From an uncultured Lachnospiraceae bacterium (GTDB taxonomy: Bacteria; Bacillota; Clostridia; Lachnospirales; Lachnospiraceae): DNA of 64,000 bases. The notes below the pieces were generated by a model. The model ran no database searches, was not told where the DNA came from, and saw only the letters and a list, made by a program, of their open reading frames with translations. A program made the position numbers and the translations under genes. The stretch covers positions 26,965-90,964 of the forward strand of contig CAMGZH010000007.1 in assembly GCA_946182825.1 (NCBI GenBank), in the 5' to 3' direction. How positions within the stretch are numbered: the first letter of the stretch is position 1; each line of letters opens with the position of its first letter. Below, in pieces: positions 27,477 through 36,015 of the stretch.

Positions 27477-28361
27477 CTATTCCTCCGCCGCCTCAGGTTC
27501 CAGGAAATTCCGGATCACCTCTGCGGTCTTTGTCTGCTGCTTTTTCTCTGAAATACCTGCCACTCCGTCTCCGGCCTGCTGTCCGTAGGAACCAAACTGT
27601 CCGTGGTTTGCCTTTTTCATTGTAACAAAAACCGTATCGGAAGGAAGGTTCTTTTTGGAGGCTTCCATACGTTTTCTTGAGATCACCCCGTCCTTGTCTC
27701 CACAGATGGAGAGCACCTTAAGTCCGCTGTCCGAAAGATCCTTGGTTGTATAGGAAGCCAGAAGGATCAACCCCTTAAACTCCTTTTTATGGGACGCAAT
27801 ATAATTTGCAGCACAGAGTCCTCCCATGGAATGTCCTGCCATATACCACTCGTCCATGCCCTTGTATTCCTCCATAACGCCATCGGCATAGTTCTGGCCG
27901 AGCCAGGCAAAGTTCATGGGCATATCAGGCACAACGATAACGGAAAACGTCTCCCTCAGTTCATCCAATAGAGGGGCATAGGACCGGTAATCCACAGCGG
28001 CTCCCGGATAAAAGATCAATCCTCTGTGCACCGTGTTGTTTGCACCCTTTCCATAGAACACCAGATATTTATGTCCGTTGATCTCATGATCGGTAATTCC
28101 ATAGGACTGCTTTCCATCGTCGATCACCTTCATGGCAACCGCCTGTGGCTGGTAAGCCTTTATCACCATCTTGTAATAGAAGGCTCCGCTGCCGCCGGCA
28201 CCGATGATCAAAAGCAAAATCAGAACAAGAAGCAGGATCTTTTTCAGTGAAGGTCCCTTCTTCTTCTCCCTGACTCCTCCAAACCGGTCAAAGTTCTGCT
28301 TGTCGATCTCTACCTTGCGTCTGCTGTTGTTCCGAATCGGTATATTTTTAGGTTCATACAT
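27477..28361 (-). CDS. Membrane-anchored alpha/beta hydrolase
   Basis: A 294-residue protein. A basic N-terminus precedes a transmembrane helix at about residues 41-62 (ILLLVLILLLIIGAGGSGAF), then an alpha/beta hydrolase domain. The nucleophile elbow is GHSMGGL (Ser near 179), the acid is probably Asp in ICGDKDGV, and the His is in KANHGQFGSYG. The substrate is unknown; an esterase or dienelactone-hydrolase-like activity is likely. Confidence 0.85.
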   Translation of the reverse strand: MYEPKNIPIRNNSRRKVEIDKQNFDRFGGVREKKKGPSLKKILLLVLILLLIIGAGGSGAFYYKMVIKAYQPQAVAMKVIDDGKQSYGITDHEINGHKYLVFYGKGANNTVHRGLIFYPGAAVDYRSYAPLLDELRETFSVIVVPDMPMNFAWLGQNYADGVMEEYKGMDEWYMAGHSMGGLCAANYIASHKKEFKGLILLASYTTKDLSDSGLKVLSICGDKDGVISRKRMEASKKNLPSDTVFVTMKKANHGQFGSYGQQAGDGVAGISEKKQQTKTAEVIRNFLEPEAAEE

Positions 28362-28409
28362 ATTCTGTTACTTCCTTACTTGTCTTTACTTGTTGCTTAC
28401 CGGAAATGT

Positions 28410-28595
28410 TTAGACAAAAGAGTTTGTTTCCGGATCATATTCGTATCCGATGGATCTTAACTTTTCTTTGATCTCCTCTTCCGTCATTCCGGCCTTTCCT
28501 GCCAACATGGCAAGATTCGGTTCTTTGTCTCTTAATTGCATATTCACAACGGAAAGAAGCATCACCGGATCATTTGGCAACTGTAAACTACTCAT
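28410..28595 (-). CDS. DUF4250 family small protein
   Basis: A 61-residue cytosolic protein of the DUF4250 type (LPNDPVMLLSVVNMQLRD, EEEIKEKLRSIGYEYDPETNSF). The function is unknown. A GGGAGGAAAAC ribosome site precedes the ATG. It lies between the hydrolase gene and the purD terminator. Confidence 0.85.
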   Translation of the reverse strand: MSSLQLPNDPVMLLSVVNMQLRDKEPNLAMLAGKAGMTEEEIKEKLRSIGYEYDPETNSFV

Positions 28596-28617
28596 TGTTT
28601 TCCTCCCTTCTGGTTGT

Positions 28618-28642
28618 AAAAGGCTCCGCTATCAGCGGAGCC
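28618..28642 (-). terminator. Intrinsic terminator after purD
   Basis: A perfect 9-bp stem GGCTCCGCT/AGCGGAGCC with a 3-base loop, followed by TTTT on the - strand, 16 bp behind the purD stop. Confidence 0.85.
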
Positions 28643-28657
28643 CCGTTTACTCATAGG

Positions 28658-29932
28658 TTAGACTTCATCGATCATATGGCCGATATCATGTCTCATATAT
28701 TTGTTTGCAAAGCTTACCCACTCCGTTGCATCATATGCCTTTGCCCGGGCGCTCTTCAGATCCTCCGCCACAGCGGTAATACCTAATACACGGCCGCCGT
28801 TTGTAACGATCTTACCGTTCTCTTCCTTGGTTCCTGCATGGAAGCAGTAGAACTTCTCGTTATCAAAACGAGGATCATCCAGTCCGTCGATAACAAGTCC
28901 CTTGTCATAGGCAACCGGATAACCGTCGGATGCAAGCACAACGCAGACTGCCGCATTGTCCTCAAACTCCACCTTGATCTGATCAAGGGTACCATCCACA
29001 CAGTGCTCCATTACATCAAGGATGTCATTTTTCATACGTGGGAGGACCACCTGGGCCTCAGGATCTCCAAAACGGGCATTGTACTCAAGAACCTTCGGTC
29101 CCTCCGGTGTCAGCATCAGACCAAAAAAGATAACGCCCACGAAAGGACGTCCCTCGGACTTCATGGCATCCACCGTCTTCTGATAGATATTCTTTTGGCA
29201 GAAATCGTCCACCTCTTTTGTGTAGAAAGGTGCCGGAGAAATATTGCCCATACCACCGGTATTAAGGCCCTGATCTCCATCCTTTGCCCGCTTGTGATCC
29301 ATAGCGGAACTCATGATCTGAATGGTATTACCATCGGTGTAGGAAAGAACGGAGATCTCTCGTCCGGTCATAAACTCCTCAATGACAATGGTGTTACCTG
29401 CGTCACCAAACTTCTTATCCTCCATCAGGGTACGCACACCCTCGAAGGCTTCCTCCCGTGTCTCACAGATCAGCACACCCTTGCCAAGAGCAAGTCCGTC
29501 TGCCTTTAATACGATTGGGATCTTTGCTGTCTTAAGATACTCCAGCGCATCCTCCGGACGATCGAAGGTTGCATACGCAGCGGTAGGAATGTCGTACTTT
29601 TTCATGAGATCCTTGGAAAAAGCCTTACTTCCCTCTAAGATTGCAGCGTTCTTACGCGGTCCGAAAACCTTCAGTCCGGCCTTCTCAAACTCATCCACAA
29701 CGCCGCCAACCAGCGGATCGTCCATTCCCACAATGGTAAAATCGATCTGATTCTTCTTGGCAAAATCTACCAGCTTGTCAAACTCCATTGCTCCAATCGG
29801 AACACACTCAGCGATCTGTGCAATTCCTGCATTACCCGGTGCACAGTAGATCTTATCTGCCTTTGCGCTCTTCTTAACAGCCGTTGCGATAGCATGCTCT
29901 CTTCCGCCGCTACCAATAATCAATACGTTCAT
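28658..29932 (-). CDS. purD: Phosphoribosylamine-glycine ligase
   Basis: Second step of purine synthesis, an ATP-grasp ligase of 424 residues. Motifs include the N-terminal GSGGREHAI, LKADGLALGKGV, EEFMTGREISVLSYTDG and EYNARFGDPEAQVVLPR. It is the last gene of purM-purN-purD, 9 bp behind purN. Confidence 0.97.
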   Translation of the reverse strand: MNVLIIGSGGREHAIATAVKKSAKADKIYCAPGNAGIAQIAECVPIGAMEFDKLVDFAKKNQIDFTIVGMDDPLVGGVVDEFEKAGLKVFGPRKNAAILEGSKAFSKDLMKKYDIPTAAYATFDRPEDALEYLKTAKIPIVLKADGLALGKGVLICETREEAFEGVRTLMEDKKFGDAGNTIVIEEFMTGREISVLSYTDGNTIQIMSSAMDHKRAKDGDQGLNTGGMGNISPAPFYTKEVDDFCQKNIYQKTVDAMKSEGRPFVGVIFFGLMLTPEGPKVLEYNARFGDPEAQVVLPRMKNDILDVMEHCVDGTLDQIKVEFEDNAAVCVVLASDGYPVAYDKGLVIDGLDDPRFDNEKFYCFHAGTKEENGKIVTNGGRVLGITAVAEDLKSARAKAYDATEWVSFANKYMRHDIGHMIDEV

Positions 29933-29941
29933 CTTTTTCTC

Positions 29942-30664
29942 CTATCCAATCTTAACAATGCCGTCCTCGACTTTGATCTTATCATGAGCCGCCAGATCGA
30001 TGGCTGCCGGCAGAAGCTTCCACTCCGCCTGCTCCATCACCCGTCTCTGCAATGTCTGAGGGGTATCCTCCGCAGCAATGTATACAGCCTTCTGTAAAAT
30101 GATCGGGCCGGTATCCGTGCCCTCATCCACAAAGTGTACCGTTGCTCCCGTCAGACGGACGCCTCGGCTTAAAGCCCCCTCATGGACCTTTAATCCGTAG
30201 TATCCCGTACCGCAGAAGGAAGGAATCAGGGACGGATGTACATTGATGATCCTGTTGGGGAAGGCCTGCACCATCTCCGGCGGGATCACCACCAGAAATC
30301 CTGCCAGAACCACCAGCTCAATGCCGGCATCCACAAGACGCTGACAAAGTGCATGATTAAACTCTGCCCGGCTCTCAAAATCCTTCGGACAGATGCACTC
30401 TCCCGGAATCCCTGCATTTCTGGCTCTTTCCAGAGCAAAGGCTCCCGGATTGTTACTGATCACCAGTGCGATCTCCACATCATTGATCGCCGGCTCTTCT
30501 ACACTTCCGGCAAGTTCTGATGGGCTTACGCTATGTCCCGCCTGCTGTGCCTCCTCCAGAAGAGCAGAAAGACCCTTTCCTTCCGGAGTCTTTCCGCGGA
30601 CCGCCGCATCGATGATGGCCTGAAGATTCGTTCCCCCTCCGGATACAAGTACTGCTACCTTCAT
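29942..30664 (-). CDS. purN: Phosphoribosylglycinamide formyltransferase with N-terminal insert
   Basis: Third step of purine synthesis, using 10-formyl-THF. The 240-residue protein is some 35-45 residues longer than usual. The excess is an insert at about residues 24-62, between the substrate loop (SGGGTNLQAIID) and ALVISNNPGAFALERA. The catalytic INVHPSLIPSF and HFVDEGTDTGPI motifs are intact. Its start overlaps the purM stop by 4 bp. Confidence 0.94.
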   Translation of the reverse strand: MKVAVLVSGGGTNLQAIIDAAVRGKTPEGKGLSALLEEAQQAGHSVSPSELAGSVEEPAINDVEIALVISNNPGAFALERARNAGIPGECICPKDFESRAEFNHALCQRLVDAGIELVVLAGFLVVIPPEMVQAFPNRIINVHPSLIPSFCGTGYYGLKVHEGALSRGVRLTGATVHFVDEGTDTGPIILQKAVYIAAEDTPQTLQRRVMEQAEWKLLPAAIDLAAHDKIKVEDGIVKIG

Positions 30665-31695
30665 CGTAAGTCAACTCCCTTTTCACCGCTAATGATCTTA
30701 CCTACCTTGTATGCCTTGTCTCCGGCTGCCTCTGCGGCCTTGATCACTGCATCTGCATCCTCAGCTGCAACAGCAAGAACCATTCCAAGACCCATATTGA
30801 AGGTATTGTACATCATCTCCTCTTCGATATTTCCCTTTTTCTGCATCATCGGGAAGATCGGAAGCATCGGATAAGAATCCTTCTCGATCACGGCGCGAAC
30901 CCCCTCATGAAGCATACGTGGAACATTCTCATAGAATCCGCCGCCGGTAATATGGCTGCAGCCGTGTACACGGATTCCCGCATTCTTAATGGACTTCATT
31001 GCCTTTACATAGATACGGGTCGGTGTCAGAAGTGTCTCTCCCAATGTTCTTCCGCCCAGTTCATCGTAAGCCACTGCAAGACCTTCTGCTGTCATCTCTT
31101 TTTCGAAGACCTTACGAACAAGAGAGAATCCGTTGGAGTGAACACCTGTAGAAGCAAGTCCGATCAGAACATCTCCCTCAGCGATCTCCTCTCCTGTAAT
31201 AATGTCCTTACGATCGCAGACACCGACAGAGAATCCTGCCAGATCGTAATCATTCTCCGGCATAAGACCCGGATGCTCCGCTGTCTCTCCACCGATCAGC
31301 GCACAGTCAGACTGCTTACAACCCTCTGCCACACCCTTAACGATGGTAGCGATCTTCTCCGGATAATTCTTACCGCAGGCGATATAATCCAGGAAAAACA
31401 GAGGCTCACCGCCGGCGCAGGCTACATCATTGACACACATAGCCACGGCATCGATTCCGATGGTATCATGCTTGTCCATAAGGAACGCCAGCTTTACCTT
31501 CGTTCCACATCCATCTGTTCCGGATAAAAGAACAGGATCTTCCATATTCTTGATATCCTTTAAAGAGAATGCACCGGAAAATCCGCCAAGACCTCCCAAT
31601 ACCTCTGAACGCATGGTTTCCTTAACATACTCTTTCATCAGTTCCACTGACTTGTAGCCTGCCTCGATGTCAACGCCGGAATTCTTGTAATCCAT
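30661..31695 (-). CDS. purM: Phosphoribosylformylglycinamidine cyclo-ligase
   Basis: AIR synthetase, 344 residues, step five of purine synthesis. It has DYKNSGVDIEAG at the N-terminus, the ATP-binding DGCGTKVKLAF, GMCVNDV-type AMCVNDVACAGGEPLFFLDY and the C-terminal ITGGGFYENVPRML. It is the first gene of purM-purN-purD; a palindrome lies 33 bases before the ATG. Confidence 0.97.
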   Translation of the reverse strand: MDYKNSGVDIEAGYKSVELMKEYVKETMRSEVLGGLGGFSGAFSLKDIKNMEDPVLLSGTDGCGTKVKLAFLMDKHDTIGIDAVAMCVNDVACAGGEPLFFLDYIACGKNYPEKIATIVKGVAEGCKQSDCALIGGETAEHPGLMPENDYDLAGFSVGVCDRKDIITGEEIAEGDVLIGLASTGVHSNGFSLVRKVFEKEMTAEGLAVAYDELGGRTLGETLLTPTRIYVKAMKSIKNAGIRVHGCSHITGGGFYENVPRMLHEGVRAVIEKDSYPMLPIFPMMQKKGNIEEEMMYNTFNMGLGMVLAVAAEDADAVIKAAEAAGDKAYKVGKIISGEKGVDLR

Positions 31696-31727
31696 GTTTT
31701 ACCTCTTTCTTTTATTACTTAATTCAT

Positions 31728-31742
31728 ATCTCCGTCGGAGAT
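31728..31742 (-). promoter_or_regulatory. Palindrome upstream of purM
   Basis: ATCTCCGTCGGAGAT is a perfect 6-bp inverted repeat with a 3-base centre, 33 bases in front of purM. It could be an operator or a 5' UTR hairpin. It does not match the Bacillus PurR box that I know. Confidence 0.4.
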
Positions 31743-31782
31743 TGCAGCCCGACTGAGATAAATTTCTGCCTGGGGAAACAAC

Positions 31783-31812
31783 AAAAGAAGCGGCTTCACC
31801 TGAAGTCGCTTC
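31783..31812 (-). terminator. Intrinsic terminator after purE
   Basis: A 12-bp stem with one G-T pair (GAAGCGGCTTCA with TGAAGTCGCTTC) followed by TTTTGTTGTTT on the - strand. It separates purE from the purM operon. Confidence 0.85.
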
Positions 31813-31818
31813 CTATTC

Positions 31819-32331
31819 TTACTGCTGCTTCAGATACTCCTTGTATCCAAGGTCCTGAAGACGAGCATCCTTTTCAATTACCTGCTGCTTTAAGTTAGCG
31901 CTATACTCCTTAAGACGGCCTAAAAGGTCAGCGTCAGAGGTAGCCAGAATCTTCGCAGCCAAAATGCCTGCATTTGCCCCACCATTGATGGCAACCGTAG
32001 CTACAGGGATGCCGGTAGGCATCTGTACAATAGAATATAAAGAATCCACTCCGCCTAAATCGGAGGTCTTCATAGGAATACCAATAACAGGCATTGGGAA
32101 GATAGCTGCACACATACCCGGCAGATGCGCAGCCTTACCTGCACCTGCAATAATTACCTTCATACCCTTCTCCTCTGCAGAATTTGCATAGTCGAAGAAC
32201 TCCTGCGGCTCTCTGTGTGCACTGATGACATTCATCTCATATGAGATCTTAAGGTCGTCAAGAACCTCTGCTGCCTTTGCCATGATCTGTAAATCTGAGT
32301 CGCTACCCATTACGATACCAACGCTTGCCAT
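31819..32331 (-). CDS. purE: N5-carboxyaminoimidazole ribonucleotide mutase
   Basis: A 170-residue PurE with the signature VGIVMGSDSDLQIM, VISAHREP, IIAGAGKAAHLPGM and NAGILAAKIL. The ATG at 32331 follows AAGGAGGTTACA; the frame upstream to 32373 crosses the leader hairpin. It is flanked by its own promoter and terminator, so it is a single-gene unit. No purK is present in this window. Confidence 0.96.
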   Translation of the reverse strand: MASVGIVMGSDSDLQIMAKAAEVLDDLKISYEMNVISAHREPQEFFDYANSAEEKGMKVIIAGAGKAAHLPGMCAAIFPMPVIGIPMKTSDLGGVDSLYSIVQMPTGIPVATVAINGGANAGILAAKILATSDADLLGRLKEYSANLKQQVIEKDARLQDLGYKEYLKQQ

Positions 32332-32381
32332 TGTAACCTCCTTAATTCTTCCATTCCAAGCTTGTCCACACAAGCCAAGCC

Positions 32382-32411
32382 ATTATAACATGAAGGCATC
32401 CGTCAAGTAAA
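32382..32411 (-). promoter_or_regulatory. purE promoter with a 5' end hairpin
   Basis: TTTACT and TATAAT with an 18-base spacer on the - strand. The predicted start is near 32375, so the transcript would begin with a small hairpin, GCTTGT/ACAAGC (32360-32375), of the kind that protects 5' ends. Confidence 0.6.
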
Positions 32412-32414
32412 CAT

Positions 32415-34493
32415 TTATGTTAATTCCTCCAACGGTTTGTTGAGCTCCTCCGTTCCCGGAACGACGAATTTACCATCCCGGATGACCGGAAGGTGTTTTC
32501 CGTCCTTTGTAATCACCTCGATCAAAGCAAGTTCGTTATAAGGAATTGTAATATCCGTATGGCAGTTAAAGTATGCCTTGGACGGATCGCTCTTACGGTT
32601 CAGAGAAAAGCTGTTGTCTCTTGCCACGATCTCCTTGCCATCAGGATTAAACACCGCTGTATCCTCGCAATAGGAATAGCAGGTATCTCCCACTGCAAAA
32701 TGCGGGCCGGTCTTTTCCGCAATCAGGATCGGAAGCTTTGACTGGATCTTGTACTCGATTCCCATCTTATACGCCGTGGTATTGGTTCCAATGGCAAACT
32801 CTCCCAGAGGGAGCATTTTATGCTTATACAGGATGTTGTCGAAGATCAGCTTTTTATTCTCTTTCTCTGAAGCAAAATTGCTGCAGTTATAGTCCACGAC
32901 ACAACCGTCCTCAAAGGTAAAGGTCAGATCCTTATAAGCCAGATTGCCAAGGAATACCTGTGACACATGCAACACACCATTGGTTCCCTCAAGCACCGGT
33001 GACGTAAACACCTCACCCACCGGAATATTGACATCCGCCACGCAGTTCTCAAACCGGGTCTGCTTCGTAGGATCTGTCAGAGGATGGAGACATACCGTAA
33101 TATCCGTCTTATTGTCTCCCGCCCCCACAACATGGGCGCGTTCGCCCTGATCCAGCACATCGATGATCTTCTGCTGCATCTTCTGATACTTCTTGTAATC
33201 CAGCGTATTCAGCTTTACCGTCTCGCAAAAGATCTTTTCAAAATCCTTACCGATGGATGGCAGCGGATAGGCAATGATTGTAAAGCTTCTCTCTTCCTGA
33301 TGGATATAGGTGTTCACGATCTCGGCAGAATCCCGGCGATCCTTCACCGCAAGCTCATCCTGCTTTGTAGTACTCTTAATGGCTTCCTTTTTGTTCACCG
33401 GTTCAAAATCCGCCTCACCGAAGACCTCGGTAACAGCCGGTCCCGCATACAGTCCCGCGTTGACCTTGTTCTTCTCGTAGGCATCCTTTAACACCTCAAG
33501 GCGACGCTTTACGAAGGCATTGTCATAGTAGACATTCTTGTCCGCCTTATGATCATAAAGCGCCTGACGGTTTGCCGTGGTAACATAGACCCCACGGCTC
33601 GCCCCACCTCTTCCCTGCATGGAAAGAAGGGCATCTGCCTTCATGGTGGCCTCAAGTCCCAGCTTCTCAAAGTTCTTAACGGCACGGCGGATCACCGCTT
33701 CCATTCCGACATGGAACTCAATGCTGACCACCTTTTTCTTGCTAAGATCCTTACCCGTCACCTCAAATCCGATGCGGTACCCTTCTGTATAGGTATCCGC
33801 CATGGACTGAAGTTCTTCCTCAGAAAGCTGCATCAGATATCGATGCAGTCCCAGTTCATTTTCTCCGATCCACATTCCGTAATCGTAAAGGTAATCCTCC
33901 TTGGTCAGATCCGACTCCATAACGATCTTGCGCAGAAGATCCTTCTGCGGATCCACAAGATTTTCCACATCCTCCCGAACAAAGACATCGGTATAATCCC
34001 GGTAGAAGGAGCGAATCATCTCATCCAGATCCAGCAGAGCGCCCTCCTCGTCAAAGGTCTCGCCCATCATATTCTGGGTCGCCATGCTGTACATCAAAAG
34101 CAGCTGCTCCATCATCAGGGTAACAAGATCCAGTCTCCCCCAGGTTGCCCAGGTGTAGGAGGCCGTCATATCCATATACATAGCAGACAAGGGGCCTCCC
34201 AGCTTCTCTCCCAGCACTTCTACGCTGTAGTCCGGATTCAAAAAGCTTGTCTCATAATGATCCTCTTTTAAGTGGTAGAACAGCTCCTCCTGACACTTTT
34301 TCTTCTCCTCCAGGGTAAGGGGGCGCTGACGGCGGATCTTACCGAAGTAGGATACACCTCCCAGATAGTCTGCCACCTCTTTAAAATATAAAAAGAGCCC
34401 CTCCGGAAGCGAGTGCTCCTCAGGGATCTCCAACAGGCGTTCTGACGCCAGGTCAAATCTCTCTAAAATTGCTTCATCCAATGTCAGGGTCAT
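32415..34493 (-). CDS. M29-type metallo-aminopeptidase with long N-terminal extension
   Basis: A 692-residue protein. The C-terminal part (about 370-690) has the aminopeptidase T / M29 pattern: NIPVGEVFTSP (Glu near 490), LGEFAIGTN (Glu near 562), EKTGPHFAVG (His near 597) and FNCHTDITI (His/Asp near 645), which would bind two metals. The N-terminal 350 residues are helical and acidic and are not recognised. There is no signal peptide, so it acts in the cytosol on peptides. Confidence 0.85.
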   Translation of the reverse strand: MTLTLDEAILERFDLASERLLEIPEEHSLPEGLFLYFKEVADYLGGVSYFGKIRRQRPLTLEEKKKCQEELFYHLKEDHYETSFLNPDYSVEVLGEKLGGPLSAMYMDMTASYTWATWGRLDLVTLMMEQLLLMYSMATQNMMGETFDEEGALLDLDEMIRSFYRDYTDVFVREDVENLVDPQKDLLRKIVMESDLTKEDYLYDYGMWIGENELGLHRYLMQLSEEELQSMADTYTEGYRIGFEVTGKDLSKKKVVSIEFHVGMEAVIRRAVKNFEKLGLEATMKADALLSMQGRGGASRGVYVTTANRQALYDHKADKNVYYDNAFVKRRLEVLKDAYEKNKVNAGLYAGPAVTEVFGEADFEPVNKKEAIKSTTKQDELAVKDRRDSAEIVNTYIHQEERSFTIIAYPLPSIGKDFEKIFCETVKLNTLDYKKYQKMQQKIIDVLDQGERAHVVGAGDNKTDITVCLHPLTDPTKQTRFENCVADVNIPVGEVFTSPVLEGTNGVLHVSQVFLGNLAYKDLTFTFEDGCVVDYNCSNFASEKENKKLIFDNILYKHKMLPLGEFAIGTNTTAYKMGIEYKIQSKLPILIAEKTGPHFAVGDTCYSYCEDTAVFNPDGKEIVARDNSFSLNRKSDPSKAYFNCHTDITIPYNELALIEVITKDGKHLPVIRDGKFVVPGTEELNKPLEELT

Positions 34494-34533
34494 CCATGAC
34501 CTCCTTATATTTATATATATTCAAGCCAATAAA

Positions 34534-34854
34534 TTACATACAGCCAACCACGTACAACGTGATCCAGGCCGCCTCTGCCACCAGAGGAACCAGCAGTCCG
34601 ACCAGCCGACTGATAAAGGACGTGTCAGAATTTCTTAATGCTCTCACACTCTCTACCAGGGCCAGCAATGTGAGAAGAAGGGCCAAAACAGCCGCTCCTG
34701 TCAACATTCTGGATACCTTTCCACCGGCCGTGAAACTCTGCTCGATCAAGACGGCAAACAGTACAAGAGAAAGTCCGCCCACCACCGCTGTTGCAATGGA
34801 CTTTTTCGACAATGGCTTTTTGTTTTCTCTTCTTCTTCGTCTTCTCTGACTCAT
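34534..34854 (-). CDS. Small membrane protein, three transmembrane segments
   Basis: A 106-residue protein with a very basic N-terminus (MSQRRRRRRENKK) and hydrophobic segments at about 19-40, 48-68 and 84-106. The start overlaps the VanZ-like gene by 4 bp (ATGA), so it is translated with it. It resembles short membrane proteins of Lachnospiraceae (DUF6142-like, from memory); function unknown. Confidence 0.7.
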   Translation of the reverse strand: MSQRRRRRRENKKPLSKKSIATAVVGGLSLVLFAVLIEQSFTAGGKVSRMLTGAAVLALLLTLLALVESVRALRNSDTSFISRLVGLLVPLVAEAAWITLYVVGCM

Positions 34855-35324
34855 GAGTTTCTCCCTTTCAGGTAATCACGAATGCGGTACAGGATATATC
34901 CCAGCACCGCACCTGTAGAATTTAATATTACATCATCCACATCGCAGGAACCCACACAGGTCAATAACTGCAACACTTCTATTCCTCCGGAAAAGAGGAT
35001 CGCCCAAAACCAGGCCTTCCACCAGCGGTTCACCTGCCTGGTAAAAAGCGCCGGAAGGAAAAATCCATAGGGCATAAAACCAATGATATTGCCCCCCAGA
35101 TTAAAGGCAACCAGTACCGGCCCCAGCGTCCTTGCGCGAAGAATATAGCGAAGGATCTCCCGAAAGGGAACAAAGTTGTAGTGCATCTGCGTATTCGTGT
35201 TTGCTCTTCCAAAGTAATCCCAGAAAAACAAAAAATAGAACAGAACTGCGATGTACACCAAAAACAGACACAGCTTAAAGGCGTGATAAGCTGCTCTCTT
35301 CACACGCCCGGGTCTGGGCGCCAT
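34851..35324 (-). CDS. VanZ-like membrane protein
   Basis: A 157-residue protein with four or five hydrophobic segments and the VanZ pattern: NFVPFREI, LGGNIIGFMPYGFFLP, GGIEVLQLL, then DVDDVILNSTGAVLGY. VanZ proteins give low-level teicoplanin resistance in enterococcal vanA clusters, but most genomic copies have no known role. The pyrE stop and its ATG share one base (TAATG). Confidence 0.88.
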   Translation of the reverse strand: MAPRPGRVKRAAYHAFKLCLFLVYIAVLFYFLFFWDYFGRANTNTQMHYNFVPFREILRYILRARTLGPVLVAFNLGGNIIGFMPYGFFLPALFTRQVNRWWKAWFWAILFSGGIEVLQLLTCVGSCDVDDVILNSTGAVLGYILYRIRDYLKGRNS

Positions 35325-36001
35325 TATGCACGAGCTCCATACTGCTCATAATACGCATCGATTGCAGCCTTCAGTTCATCATCGATGATGACCTTGCCCT
35401 TATAAGGCTTATTCCAGAGGCACTCCACCACCTCTTCCATGGTTACGATGGCAGTCGTCTTCATACCATAGGTCTCTGCGATCTCTACTAAAGCATTCTT
35501 CTCGCCCTGACCGCGCTCCATACGATCCACGGATACTACAAGTCCGAGAACAGAAGCATCTCCCTGTGCCTTGATGATCGGGAAGGTCTCCTTAATGGAG
35601 GTACCGGCTGTTGTTACATCCTCAATGATAACCACCTTGTCACCATCGCTGATCGGGCTGCCAAGAAGGATTCCCTTCTCGCCGTGATCCTTTGCCTCTT
35701 TACGATTGCTGCAGTAACCCACGTTGATTCCGTACTGTTCCTCCAATGCGATGGATGCGGTAACAGAAAGAGGAATTCCCTTATATGCCGGTCCAAAGAG
35801 GATATCAAACTCACTGCCGAAAGCGTCCTTAATGGCACGGGCATAGTACTGACCTAACTTACGAAGCTGGGCACCGGTGCGATAGAAACCAGTGTTAACG
35901 AAAAAAGGTGTCTTTCTTCCACTCTTTGTGGTGAAGTCACCAAACTTTAACACCTGACAGTCAATCATAAAATGGATAAATTCTTCCTTGTAGCTCTCCA
36001 T
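35324..36001 (-). CDS. pyrE: Orotate phosphoribosyltransferase
   Basis: Joins orotate to PRPP. The 225-residue protein has FLVNTGFY-like FFVNTGFYRTG, FGPAYKGIPLS and the PRPP motif VVIIEDVTTAGTS. It belongs to the pyrC-pyrF-pyrK-pyrD-pyrE run, 14 bp behind pyrD. Confidence 0.96.
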   Translation of the reverse strand: MESYKEEFIHFMIDCQVLKFGDFTTKSGRKTPFFVNTGFYRTGAQLRKLGQYYARAIKDAFGSEFDILFGPAYKGIPLSVTASIALEEQYGINVGYCSNRKEAKDHGEKGILLGSPISDGDKVVIIEDVTTAGTSIKETFPIIKAQGDASVLGLVVSVDRMERGQGEKNALVEIAETYGMKTTAIVTMEEVVECLWNKPYKGKVIIDDELKAAIDAYYEQYGARA

Positions 36002-36015
36002 GTAAATCTCCTTAC

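Noticed and set aside
31728..31742. PurR box in front of purM
   Set aside because: The palindrome does not resemble the PurR operators I know (Bacillus AWWWCCGAACWWT type).
32332..32414. Purine riboswitch before purE
   Set aside because: The leader is about 44 bases long, too short for the aptamer, and shows one small hairpin only.
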